NCBI RefSeq assembly: GCF_020616335.1
Contig: NZ_CP085051.1
Coordinates: forward strand, 1,860,001-1,924,000
Reading direction: 5' to 3'
Origin: Corynebacterium uberis
GTDB taxonomy: Bacteria > Actinomycetota > Actinomycetes > Mycobacteriales > Mycobacteriaceae
Length of the DNA stretch: 64,000 nt
The translations under genes were made by a program, and so were the position numbers. This document shows, piece by piece, positions 33,691 through 43,308 of this stretch; position 1 is the first letter of the stretch, and the number at the start of each line of letters is the position of its first letter. The notes beneath the pieces were generated by a model. It did no database searches. It was not told the origin of the DNA and saw only the letters and a list, made by a program, of their open reading frames with translations.

Positions 33691-35607
33691 CTATGCCTGC
33701 CCGCGCAGCGCCGCAAAGAACGCGCCCAGGCCCGCGGTGTCCTCCAACGAGTAGATGCCGGCGACATATTGGTCGGGGCGCACCACCACCACGGCTCCGT
33801 CGCGAGAGATACCACGCAGGTCAAAGATGTCCTCGCCGGGCAGGGTGGCAAACACGTTTTCCATGTCGCGCAGGGCCCAGGTGCCCTTCTTGGGGAAGAA
33901 CACCTCCGGAACCTTCTCAATGGCCACATCCGGGTGGTACTGCTGATAGATGATCTTGGCATCAAACCAGGCATCCTCCTCCTGCGTTGCCGGCGGAGTC
34001 GCCTGCCGCGGGGAGTCCGGGGAGGTCTCATACCACGTGGCCCACCGGGTTGCCGGGGAATCCTGCCCCGGCTCGGCGCCGTCAGCGAAGACGTAGATGC
34101 GCCACCGGCCGTCCGCCTTGTGCAGGTGGCCCAAGTGGTGGAAGGTGGCGTCACACACCCGGCGCACCCGCGCCGACTTAAACCGGCGCCCCACCGGGAA
34201 TCCGTGGGCCAACTCCTGGTTGTGGGGCTGCGCCGTGGCCAAGGAGGGGGCGTATTCAGTGAGGAAGCCCGCGGCGAACTCCTCGCTTTTGACGTAAAAG
34301 CGCTCGATGTCTGCCGGGTCAGTGACCTCATCGACCGGCTGGGCCATCATGGTGGACCACTCGCGGTCAAAGTTGATCAGGTTCTCCGCGGTCACGCAGC
34401 GCTCATCATGGTAGGTGTAGAGCAGGTCCGGGGTGGCCCGCCCGTCGAGCACGTGGCCGAGCTTCCAGGCGATATTCCACCCGTCCTGGATGGACACGTT
34501 CATCCCCTGCCCCGCCTTTGCGGAGTGCGTGTGGCAGGCATCGCCGGTGATAAACACCCGCGGGCGCGGCCCCTTGTGCTCTCCGGTGCGCCGCCCGGCC
34601 ACGGAGGAGTCGCAGAACCCATCGGACAGCCGGTGGCCGACCTCGTAGATGGAGCTCCAGGCCACGTGCTTGACGTCGAGCGTGTAGGGCGCCAGGATCT
34701 CATTGGCCTTGGCAATGACCTCCTCAATGGGGGTGGTGCGCACCTGGTGGTGGTCATCTTCCGGGACCACGCCCAGGTCCACGTAGATGCGCGCCAGGTA
34801 CCCGCCCTCGCGGGGGATGTGCAGGATGGATCCGGCCTTGGAGTGGATGGCGCATTTGATGCGCCAGTCCGGGAAGTCCGTGTGGGCCAGCACGTCCATG
34901 ACTCCCCAGGCGTGGTTGGCGGCCTTGCCTTCCAGCCTGCCGCCGATGGCCGCGCGCACCTTGGAGCGCGCGCCGTCGCAGCCGATGACGTACTTGGCTT
35001 TGACCTCGCGTTCGTGGCCGCACCAGGCGGAAGCCGTGTCCGTGCAGCGCAGCCGGACGGTGACGGGGTACTCGCAGGCCTCGCGGTCCTCGGCGATGGT
35101 CAGGTCCACAAACTCCCAGCCGTAGTCCGGGGTCAGTCGGGACGGCGACCAGCGGGCAAAGCGGGCGAAGTAGTCCAGCACGCGGGCCTGGTTGACAATG
35201 ATGTGTGGGAACTCGGAGATGCCGTGTTCATCGTCGATGGGCCGCCCGCCGCGCACGATGTGGTTGGGGTTGTCCGGGTCGGGGTTCCAGAAGACCATCT
35301 CGGTGATGTGGTAGGCCTCCTCCATGATTTCATTGGCGAACTCGAAGGCTTGGAAGGTCTCCACGGAGCGCTTCTGAATGCCGTCTGCCTGCCCGGCGAC
35401 CAGGCGGTGCGCCCGGCGCTCGATGATACGGGTGTGCACGTTGGGGAAGGAGGACAGTGCCGCGGCGGCGATCATGCCTGCGGGGCCGGTGCCGACGATG
35501 AGCACATCCATCTCGTCGGGAAGCTCGGTGGGGCGATGGGTGCCTATGCCCGCGGCGGGCTGCTGCTTGGGGTTCTGGGAGATGTAGCCGTACTGGTGGA
35601 TTTGCAT
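33691..35607 (-). CDS. FAD-dependent aromatic monooxygenase, 3-hydroxybenzoate 4-monooxygenase / phenol 2-monooxygenase type
   Basis: The 638 residues match the single-component flavin hydroxylases with a C-terminal thioredoxin-like domain (MobA, PheA). The FAD motif is VLIVGTGPAGMIAAAAL (about 35-51), the DG motif is VIGCDGARSKVR, and the GD motif is VFITGDACHTHSAKAGQGMN. These enzymes use NAD(P)H and O2 to hydroxylate a phenol ortho to its OH. A MobA activity would yield protocatechuate, but the genes beside it degrade homoprotocatechuate. A 3- or 4-hydroxyphenylacetate substrate is therefore more likely (inference). A GTATACGATC site (35702-35711) lies about 95 bp upstream. The ribosome site is AAGGAG. 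Confidence 0.85.
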   Translation of the reverse strand: MQIHQYGYISQNPKQQPAAGIGTHRPTELPDEMDVLIVGTGPAGMIAAAALSSFPNVHTRIIERRAHRLVAGQADGIQKRSVETFQAFEFANEIMEEAYHITEMVFWNPDPDNPNHIVRGGRPIDDEHGISEFPHIIVNQARVLDYFARFARWSPSRLTPDYGWEFVDLTIAEDREACEYPVTVRLRCTDTASAWCGHEREVKAKYVIGCDGARSKVRAAIGGRLEGKAANHAWGVMDVLAHTDFPDWRIKCAIHSKAGSILHIPREGGYLARIYVDLGVVPEDDHHQVRTTPIEEVIAKANEILAPYTLDVKHVAWSSIYEVGHRLSDGFCDSSVAGRRTGEHKGPRPRVFITGDACHTHSAKAGQGMNVSIQDGWNIAWKLGHVLDGRATPDLLYTYHDERCVTAENLINFDREWSTMMAQPVDEVTDPADIERFYVKSEEFAAGFLTEYAPSLATAQPHNQELAHGFPVGRRFKSARVRRVCDATFHHLGHLHKADGRWRIYVFADGAEPGQDSPATRWATWYETSPDSPRQATPPATQEEDAWFDAKIIYQQYHPDVAIEKVPEVFFPKKGTWALRDMENVFATLPGEDIFDLRGISRDGAVVVVRPDQYVAGIYSLEDTAGLGAFFAALRGQA

Positions 35608-35658
35608 GGGTGTCTCCTTGTGGTGAATGTGGGGGTCGGCGGGTGGTGCTGGGCGACC

Positions 35659-37122
35659 CTAGGATTCGGGGGTGGCTGCGGGGGTACTTGACGGAGCAAC
35701 CGTATACGATCCCGGCGAGGCGTCAGCGTCCTCCTGCGAGCGCCGCCCGCCGATCCGGAGGGGACTGCGACGCTGCTCGTGCTCATGATCAGGCCCCAGG
35801 GGGATGCGGGTGCGGTCGCGCAGCAAGAGCACACACAGCAGGCCAACCAGGGTCATCACCAGCAGATAGGTAGTAATCGACACGGTGGTTCCGGTGGTTT
35901 GGAACAGCCAATCCGCAATCATCGGAGCGAACGCGCCACCGAGGATCGACCCGATGGCATAGGTCACAGAAACTCCGGTTGCGCGTATCGACGCCGGAAA
36001 CAGCTCCGTATACATCGCCGACTGCTGGCCGTAGGTGAACCCAAGGCCGATGGCCAGGCAGGCCAGCGCCAGGCCCAACATGTGCACGCTACCGGTGTTG
36101 ACCAGCGGGAAGAGGGCAACAACGCCCAGCCCCTGGAGAAGGAAGCCCAAGATATACGTGGCGCGACGGCCCATCTTGTCCGACGCCCAGCCGGCAGCAG
36201 CGGTGGCCACCATCCACACCACGGCAGACACCGTCACCGCGCTTAAGACCTCCTGGCGGCTCAGGCCGATCGGCCCGTCCGGATCCGTAGCGTACTTCTG
36301 GATGTAGCCGCCGGTGGTCATGTACCCCACCGTTCCATTGCCCGCGAAGACCAAAGCCGCCACGACCACCGTGGGCAGGAAGAAGCGAAACAGCGTCACG
36401 ATGGGAGACTTCTTCTCCTCCTGCTCGGCGCGCTGCTGGATTTCGGCGAACACCGGCGACTCATCCACCCCCACCCGAATGATGTAAGCCACCACAACAA
36501 GCAGGAAGGACGCCAAGAACGGCACGCGCCAGCCCCATTGCAAGAACGCATCACCCGGGGCGATCACGCTCATGATGGTCAGCGCCGCCGAGGACAGCAG
36601 CAGGCCCGCCGGCACCCCCATCTGCGGGCCAGCACCGAACAACCCGCGCTGGTGCGCCGGCGCGTGCTCCACCGCCATGAGCACCGCGCCACCCCACTCG
36701 CCACCAGCGGAAATGCCCTGGATGATGCGCAGGGCAAACAGCAAGATGGGCGACCACACGCCGATGGTCTGGTAGGTGGGCAACACGCCGATCAGCGTGG
36801 TAGCCGAGCCCATGCCAAAAAGGGTGATCAGCAGGACAAAGCGGCGCCCATACCGGTCGCCTAAGTGGCCGGCCAGGAATGCGCCCAAGGGGCGGAACAG
36901 GAAGGACAAGCCCACCGACAGGTAGGCCACCAACGACGAGGCATTCGGGCCCAAGCCCGCGAACATCATCTGGCGAAACACCAGGCCCGCGGTCGCCGCG
37001 TATAGGAAGTAGTCATACCACTCGATGGCGGTGCCGACGGTGGTGGCAACCACTACTCGACGCCGCTCGGACAGCGATGTTCCGGTCGCTGCGGGTGGCG
37101 CTATCGACGCTGCTGAAGTCAT
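35659..37122 (-). CDS. MFS transporter of the metabolite:H+ symporter (MHS) family
   Basis: The 487-residue protein has 12 predicted membrane helices. MHS signatures are present: GTAIEWYDYFLYAATAGLVF near residue 30, GDRYGRRFVLL, and RIIQGISAGGEWGGA. Members import organic acids such as shikimate, benzoate-type acids or dicarboxylates with protons. It is 51 bp upstream of the FAD hydroxylase, so it probably imports that enzyme's hydroxyaromatic acid substrate. The ribosome site is strong (AAGGAGGAG). The C-terminal 50 residues are polar and contain the GTATACGATC element in coding DNA. Confidence 0.88.
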   Translation of the reverse strand: MTSAASIAPPAATGTSLSERRRVVVATTVGTAIEWYDYFLYAATAGLVFRQMMFAGLGPNASSLVAYLSVGLSFLFRPLGAFLAGHLGDRYGRRFVLLITLFGMGSATTLIGVLPTYQTIGVWSPILLFALRIIQGISAGGEWGGAVLMAVEHAPAHQRGLFGAGPQMGVPAGLLLSSAALTIMSVIAPGDAFLQWGWRVPFLASFLLVVVAYIIRVGVDESPVFAEIQQRAEQEEKKSPIVTLFRFFLPTVVVAALVFAGNGTVGYMTTGGYIQKYATDPDGPIGLSRQEVLSAVTVSAVVWMVATAAAGWASDKMGRRATYILGFLLQGLGVVALFPLVNTGSVHMLGLALACLAIGLGFTYGQQSAMYTELFPASIRATGVSVTYAIGSILGGAFAPMIADWLFQTTGTTVSITTYLLVMTLVGLLCVLLLRDRTRIPLGPDHEHEQRRSPLRIGGRRSQEDADASPGSYTVAPSSTPAATPES

Positions 37123-37211
37123 GATTTCTCCTCCTTCGGCCCATGCTCACAACCAGTTGAGCGCGAGCGATGGGAAGCTACGACCTCGGTCAGGCCACCA
37201 GGTGGCACGGG

Positions 37212-37251
37212 GTGCTACTGGGTACGACTAGGTGCCGCTAGGTGCGACTGG
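37212..37251. repeat. Four degenerate 10-bp direct repeats
   Basis: GTGCTACTGG, GTACGACTAG, GTGCCGCTAG and GTGCGACTGG follow one another with exact 10-base spacing, close to one helical turn. They could be a cooperative protein-binding array. Confidence 0.65.
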
Positions 37252-37261
37252 TGCCACCAGT
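37247..37261. promoter_or_regulatory. Palindrome ACTGGTG-C-CACCAGT
   Basis: A perfect 7-1-7 inverted repeat directly follows the 10-bp repeats, in the divergent control region. The binding protein is unknown. Confidence 0.5.
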
Positions 37262-37402
37262 GCCACTGGCTGGCGCCGCCTTCGGCGGTGAGCCGGTGGC
37301 ATGTGGGGCCTGGCCGGAGTCTGCGTTGAGTTTTCCCAACCCCAAGGTGTGTGGGCACACATCCATGAGTGGCTGTGAGGCTAACCACTTGCGGGGTTGC
37401 AG

Positions 37403-37420
37403 GCGATCATATACGATCGC
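37403..37420. promoter_or_regulatory. Candidate GntR-type operator GCGATC-ATATAC-GATCGC
   Basis: This is an inverted repeat with perfect 6-bp arms and an AT-rich centre, ending 35 bp upstream of the first catabolic gene. The shape resembles operators of FCD-type GntR regulators. The same TATACGAT core occurs upstream of the hydroxylase gene at 35702. The regulator encoded at 39014-39739 is the natural candidate. Confidence 0.6.
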
Positions 37421-37455
37421 GCTCAGATTGCGAGCCAAACCCCAAAGGAGCTTCA

Positions 37456-39027
37456 ATGACTACCCCCGTTTCACCACCCCCGACTCCCCCCGCCGCGGAG
37501 CTCGGGCACCGCAATGGGGCCCCGGTCAACCCCGGGAAGATCATCGCCGTGCACACCGCCTTTGAATCCCGCGCCGCCCAACGCGGCCGGCGGCCCGCCC
37601 ACCCCTCCTACTTCCTCAAAGCCCCCAGCTCCGTCGTGGGAACCGATGCACAGGTCGAACGCCCAGAAGGCACCAGCCTGCTCGCCTTTGAGGGAGAAAT
37701 CGCCCTGGTCATCGGCGCCCCGGCCCACCGCATCTCCGCGGACACCGCCTGGGAGCACGTCGGCTGGGTCACCGCCAGCAATGACCTGGGGATATACGAT
37801 TACCGCGCGCAGGACAAAGGCTCGAACATTCGCAGCAAGTCGCGCGACGGCTACACACCGCTGGGCCCCACGCTCATCCCCGCTGCCGGTATAGACCCCA
37901 CCCGGCTGCGGCTGCGCACCTGGGTCAATGGCGAGCTGGTTCAGCAATCCGGGACCAGCGAGGCCGATCTCATCTTCCCGCTGAGCCAATTCGTCGCCGA
38001 CCTCTCCCAGCACATGACGCTGGAGACCGGGGACGTCATCCTCACCGGCACCCCCGCAGGTTCTACGGTCATCCAACCCGGCGACACCGTCGAGGTAGAG
38101 GTGGACGTCCCCGACGCCCCCCAGGCCACCAGCAGCGGGCGGCTGCGCACGCAGATTATCTCCGGACCCGGCGACTTCGATCCAGCAGTGGGCATGCTGC
38201 CGTCCATCGATGACAAGCAGCGCGTCGATGCCTACGGCGACCGGGTAAGCGCCGGCCTGCCCGCCGACCCCCGGGCGCTGCCGCCCCGCCTGCGCGCCCT
38301 GCTGGAGGCCTGCCCGGTGGCGGGCCTGTCCGCGCAGCTGCGCGCCCGGGGCTTAAACAACGTCTCCATCGAGGGCGTCCACGCCCTGGGCGGCCACAAC
38401 CGGATCGTGGGAGTTGCCGCCACCCTGCGCTTCCTGCCCAACAGGGAGGACCTGTTTTCCTCCCACGGCGGTGGCTACAACGTGCAAAAGCAGGCTTTCG
38501 ACGCCCTGCGTCCCGGCGAGGTGCTGGTCATCGAGGCTCGCGGGGAGTCCGGATCCGGCACGCTCGGCGACATCCTGGCGTTGCGCGCCGCGCACCAGGG
38601 CGCGGCCGGCATCATCACCGACGGCGGAGTGCGCGATGCCGCAGAGGTGGCAAGCATCCCGCTGCCGGTGTTTAGCCGCAGCACCCACCCGGCGGTGCTC
38701 GGGCGCAAGCATGTGCCCTGGGACCGCGACGTCCCCATCGCCTGCGGCAACGCCACCGTCATTCCCGGCGACATCATCGTGGGCGATAGCGACGGGGTGA
38801 TTGTCATCCCCCGCGACATCGCCGAGGAGGTAGTCACCGCCGCCCTGCGCAAGGAACACCAAGACGCCTGGGTGGCCGAGCGCGTCGCCGAAGGCCACGG
38901 CCTCGACGGCCTCTTCCCGCCCAGCGGGCACTGGAAGCAGGACTACCAGGACTATGTCGCGGCCCACCCCGTGGAAGCGCTGAACGCACCAGACCAAGAC
39001 GCAAAGGATTCCGATGCCGCGCAATGA
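37456..39027 (+). CDS. Fused fumarylacetoacetate-hydrolase (FAH) family and RraA-like protein (523 aa)
   Basis: Residues about 20-245 are an FAH domain: metal ligands in LAFEGEIALVIG and the block NDLGIYDYR, SRDGYTPLGPTLIP, then DVILTGTPAGS. In the homoprotocatechuate pathway such domains (HpaG/HpcE) isomerise or decarboxylate the ring-cleavage product. Residues about 290-500 are RraA-like: GDILALRAAHQGAAGIITDG, the GGVRD Arg-Asp pair, and PGDIIVGDSDGVIVIP. That fold includes metal-dependent 2-oxoacid aldolases and decarboxylases. E. coli HpaG has two FAH halves instead. The ATG at 37456 follows AAAGGAG. The 3' end overlaps the GntR gene by 14 bp. The division of labour between the two domains is inference. 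Confidence 0.83.
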   Translation: MTTPVSPPPTPPAAELGHRNGAPVNPGKIIAVHTAFESRAAQRGRRPAHPSYFLKAPSSVVGTDAQVERPEGTSLLAFEGEIALVIGAPAHRISADTAWEHVGWVTASNDLGIYDYRAQDKGSNIRSKSRDGYTPLGPTLIPAAGIDPTRLRLRTWVNGELVQQSGTSEADLIFPLSQFVADLSQHMTLETGDVILTGTPAGSTVIQPGDTVEVEVDVPDAPQATSSGRLRTQIISGPGDFDPAVGMLPSIDDKQRVDAYGDRVSAGLPADPRALPPRLRALLEACPVAGLSAQLRARGLNNVSIEGVHALGGHNRIVGVAATLRFLPNREDLFSSHGGGYNVQKQAFDALRPGEVLVIEARGESGSGTLGDILALRAAHQGAAGIITDGGVRDAAEVASIPLPVFSRSTHPAVLGRKHVPWDRDVPIACGNATVIPGDIIVGDSDGVIVIPRDIAEEVVTAALRKEHQDAWVAERVAEGHGLDGLFPPSGHWKQDYQDYVAAHPVEALNAPDQDAKDSDAAQ

Positions 39028-39739
39028 GACCAAGACCCAGCGGGCCTACAACTACCTGCGGGGCAAGATCCTTGACCACTCCTACGCACCCGGCCACCGC
39101 CTGGTGTTGAGCACCATCGCGGAGACCCTTGACGTCTCTGTCATCCCGGTGCGTGAGGCCATCCGCCAGCTTGAGGCGGAAAACCTGGTCAGCTTCGAGC
39201 GCAACGTCGGCGCCAAGGTCACCATGGTCGAGTCCAACGAGTACTTCGACGTCATGGAGACCGTCGCGCTGCTGGAGTCCCGCGCCACGGCGCTGGCTGC
39301 CCCGTTGATCCGCGACACCGACATCTCCACGGCCCGGGAGCTCAACGAGAAGATGGAGCGCGCGCTCAGCGATGAAGACGGCTTCGAGCCGGCCACGTTT
39401 ACCCAGCTGAACAAGAAGTTCCACGAGACCCTCTTTTTGCCCTGCCCCAACGAGCGCCTCATCGACCTGATCTACGCGGAGTGGCAGCGCCTGGACTACC
39501 TGCGCGAGTCCATCTTTTCCTTCATCCCCGAGCGCGCCCGCGAATCAGTAGTTGAACACGAGATGCTGCTGCGCCTGATCGAGGGCCACTGCGACGCCGC
39601 CTGGATTGAGTCCTACGCCCGCGATCACCGGCTGCGCACCTCCGCCACCTTCGCGGACCAAACAGGCGGCCACGATCACCGCACACCGCGCCGCCCCCAG
39701 CGCAACCGCCAGAGTTCCCGCCTGCACGAGCCCGGGTAA
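39014..39739 (+). CDS. GntR (FCD) family transcriptional regulator of the aromatic cluster
   Basis: A winged-helix domain (residues 8-75; LSTIAETLDVSVIPVREAIRQLE) precedes a helical FCD ligand-binding domain (about 80-215). The C-terminal tail (HRTPRRPQRNRQSSR) is basic. It overlaps the FAH-RraA gene by 14 bp and precedes hpaE, so it is embedded in the operon it most likely controls. The effector is probably a pathway hydroxyphenylacetate or intermediate (inference). Confidence 0.85.
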   Translation: MPRNETKTQRAYNYLRGKILDHSYAPGHRLVLSTIAETLDVSVIPVREAIRQLEAENLVSFERNVGAKVTMVESNEYFDVMETVALLESRATALAAPLIRDTDISTARELNEKMERALSDEDGFEPATFTQLNKKFHETLFLPCPNERLIDLIYAEWQRLDYLRESIFSFIPERARESVVEHEMLLRLIEGHCDAAWIESYARDHRLRTSATFADQTGGHDHRTPRRPQRNRQSSRLHEPG

Positions 39740-39797
39740 TCCCCGCCCCGTTGCACCCCTCCCCCCCTGCCCTACTCGACACGAAAGGAACACCTCC

Positions 39798-41300
<1,503 letters not shown>

Positions 41301-41346
41301 TTCACGCCCCTTCTTTTCCCCCTCACCTGTCCCAAGGAGATCTGCC

Positions 41347-42459
41347 ATGTCCACCCCCACCCACCTGCCTGCTTCTCGTACGTGCCCGGAAGGCGCCCCT
41401 GACATTCTGCGCTGCGCGTACATGGAAATTGTGGTCACTGACTTGAAAAAGTCACGTGAGTTTTACGTCGACGTCCTCGGCCTGGTTGTCACCGAGGAGG
41501 ACGACAAAGAGATCTACCTGCGCTCCCTGGAGGAGTTCATCCACCACAACATTGTGTTGCGGGAAGGCCCGGAGGCCGCGATCGGCGTCTTTGGCTACCG
41601 GGTCCGCGGACCGGAAGATGTGGACCTTGCAGAAGAGTTCTACCGCTCCCGCGGCTGCCGCGTGGAGCGGCGCAAGGACGGCTTTGTCAAGGGCATCGGC
41701 GATTCGGTGCGCGTGATGGACCCGCTGGGCTTCCCCGTGGAGTACTTCTACGACGTCGAGCACGTTGAGCGCTTGGCCTGGCACTACGAGCTCTACTCGC
41801 CCGGCGCGCTGGTGCGCCTGGATCACTTCAACCAGGTCACCCCGGATGTTCCCACGGCCTGCCGGTTCATGGAGGACTTGGGTTTCCGGATCACGGAGAC
41901 CATCACTGATTCGGAGGGCACCGAGTATGCCGCCTGGGTGCGGCGCAAGCCCACCGTCCATGACACGGCCATGACCGGTGGGGATGGCCCCCGGATGCAC
42001 CACATCGCCTTTGCCACCCACGAAAAGCACAACATCTTGTCCATCTGCGACAAGCTGGGCGCGCTGCGGCTGTCTGACCGCATCGAGCGTGGGCCTGGAC
42101 GCCACGGCGTGTCCAACGCGTTCTACCTGTACCTGCGCGACCCGGATGGCCACCGTGTGGAGATCTACACTCAGGACTACTACACGGGCGACCCGGATAA
42201 CCCGGTGGTCAACTGGGACGTGCATGACAATCAGCGCCGGGACTGGTGGGGAACGCCCATCGTGCCGTCCTGGTACACGGATGCTTCCCGGGTCTTGGAC
42301 CTGGACGGCAACCTTGTCCCGCTGGTGACTCGCACTGATGCCTCCGAGTTGGAGGAGACCATCGGCGCGGATGGTTTCTCCTACACCCGGCGTGAGGAAG
42401 GCACCGCCTCGATGCCGGCGTGGAAGCTGGGCGAATTCAAGCTGGGCAACCAGCTCTAG
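41347..42459 (+). CDS. hpaD: 3,4-dihydroxyphenylacetate (homoprotocatechuate) 2,3-dioxygenase
   Basis: This type I extradiol dioxygenase opens the homoprotocatechuate ring. The 370 residues hold two vicinal-oxygen-chelate modules. The metal ligands are H160 (RLDHFNQV), H219 (RMHHIAF) and E272 (GHRVEIYTQ). These equal H155, H214 and E267 of the Brevibacterium fuscum enzyme shifted by 5. The second-sphere residues N162, W197, H205, R248 and Y262 also match that enzyme's N157, W192, H200, R243 and Y257 with the same shift. Fe(II) or Mn(II) use cannot be told from sequence. The ribosome site AAGGAG precedes the ATG. Confidence 0.96.
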   Translation: MSTPTHLPASRTCPEGAPDILRCAYMEIVVTDLKKSREFYVDVLGLVVTEEDDKEIYLRSLEEFIHHNIVLREGPEAAIGVFGYRVRGPEDVDLAEEFYRSRGCRVERRKDGFVKGIGDSVRVMDPLGFPVEYFYDVEHVERLAWHYELYSPGALVRLDHFNQVTPDVPTACRFMEDLGFRITETITDSEGTEYAAWVRRKPTVHDTAMTGGDGPRMHHIAFATHEKHNILSICDKLGALRLSDRIERGPGRHGVSNAFYLYLRDPDGHRVEIYTQDYYTGDPDNPVVNWDVHDNQRRDWWGTPIVPSWYTDASRVLDLDGNLVPLVTRTDASELEETIGADGFSYTRREEGTASMPAWKLGEFKLGNQL

Positions 42460-42522
42460 CCGGCGCCCCCACGCTGGCCCGGAAAAGTTTCTTGCAAGGC
42501 AAAGGAAGGAAGACTGGCCCTC

Positions 42523-43308
42523 ATGCTTGATAAGCAGACACTGGTGGCCATCGCCGACGCGTTGCGCCAGGCGGAGGCTGACCGCTCCATGATTCCCCGG
42601 CTGACAGCCGAGTACCCCGATATGACCGTGGAGGACTCTTATGCGGTCCAAAACGTGTGGAGGCAGCGCGGTATTGCCGCCGGGCGCCGCCTGGTGGGGC
42701 GCAAGATTGGGTTGACCTCCAAGGTGATGCAGGAGGCGACGGGGATCACCGAGCCGGACTATGGCGCCATCTTCGCGGACATGGTCTACGACAACGGTGC
42801 GGTTATTGAGCATGGGCAGTTTTCCAACGTGCGCATTGAGGTGGAGCTGGCCTTCATCCTGGGCGCCGATCTTTCCGGGCCGAACGTCAGCATTTTTGAT
42901 GTGTTGCGCGCCACCGAGTACGTGGTGCCCGCCTTGGAGATCTTGTCCTCTCGCATTGAGATGGAGGGGCGCACCATCGTGGACACCATCGCCGACAATG
43001 CGGCTATGGGGGCGATGGTCTATGGCGGCAATCCGGTGCGCCCGGACGCGGTGGATCTGCGCTGGGTGTCTGCGCTGCTCTACCGCAATGAGCAGCTGGA
43101 GGACACCGGCGTGGCCGCAGCGATTCTCAACCATCCGGCACGCGGGGTGGCCTGGCTGGCCAATAAGCTCGCCGAGCACGGCGATACGCTGCACGCTGGG
43201 GACATCATCTTGGCCGGGTCCTTTACCAAGCCCATGTGGGTGAACAAGGGGGATTCGGTGCACGCAGACTTTGGTTCTTTGGGGGCGATCACGTGCCGCT
43301 TCCAGTGA
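42523..43308 (+). CDS. hpaH: 2-oxo-hept-3-ene-1,7-dioate hydratase
   Basis: The 261-residue protein belongs to the hydratase/decarboxylase branch related to the FAH fold (E. coli HpcG is 267 residues). Blocks GRKIGLTSKVMQEATGI, EPDYGAIFADMVYDNG, VEVELAFILG-type metal site (RIEVELAFILGADL) and AGSFTKPMWVNKGD are characteristic. It adds water to the heptenedioate before aldol cleavage by HpaI, which is encoded next with a 16-bp overlap. Confidence 0.92.
   Translation: MLDKQTLVAIADALRQAEADRSMIPRLTAEYPDMTVEDSYAVQNVWRQRGIAAGRRLVGRKIGLTSKVMQEATGITEPDYGAIFADMVYDNGAVIEHGQFSNVRIEVELAFILGADLSGPNVSIFDVLRATEYVVPALEILSSRIEMEGRTIVDTIADNAAMGAMVYGGNPVRPDAVDLRWVSALLYRNEQLEDTGVAAAILNHPARGVAWLANKLAEHGDTLHAGDIILAGSFTKPMWVNKGDSVHADFGSLGAITCRFQ

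Larger units (their letters stand above)
37123..37455. promoter_or_regulatory. Divergent control region of the homoprotocatechuate cluster
   Basis: This 333-bp gene-free stretch separates the transporter-hydroxylase pair (minus) from the catabolic operon (plus). It holds a palindrome GCCACC-A-GGTGGC (37194-37206), a degenerate 10-bp tandem repeat (37212-37251), a perfect palindrome (37247-37261) and a GntR-type inverted repeat (37403-37420). No gene was seen in it. Confidence 0.65.

Noticed and set aside
33691..35607. Assigning the hydroxylase as 3-hydroxybenzoate 4-monooxygenase with symbol mobA
   Set aside because: Sequence type fits, but the neighbouring pathway handles homoprotocatechuate, so substrate and symbol were left open.
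37373..37388. GlxR-like site TGTGAGGCTAACCACT before the aromatic operon
   Set aside because: Only one half-site matches; the second half is CCACT instead of TCACA.
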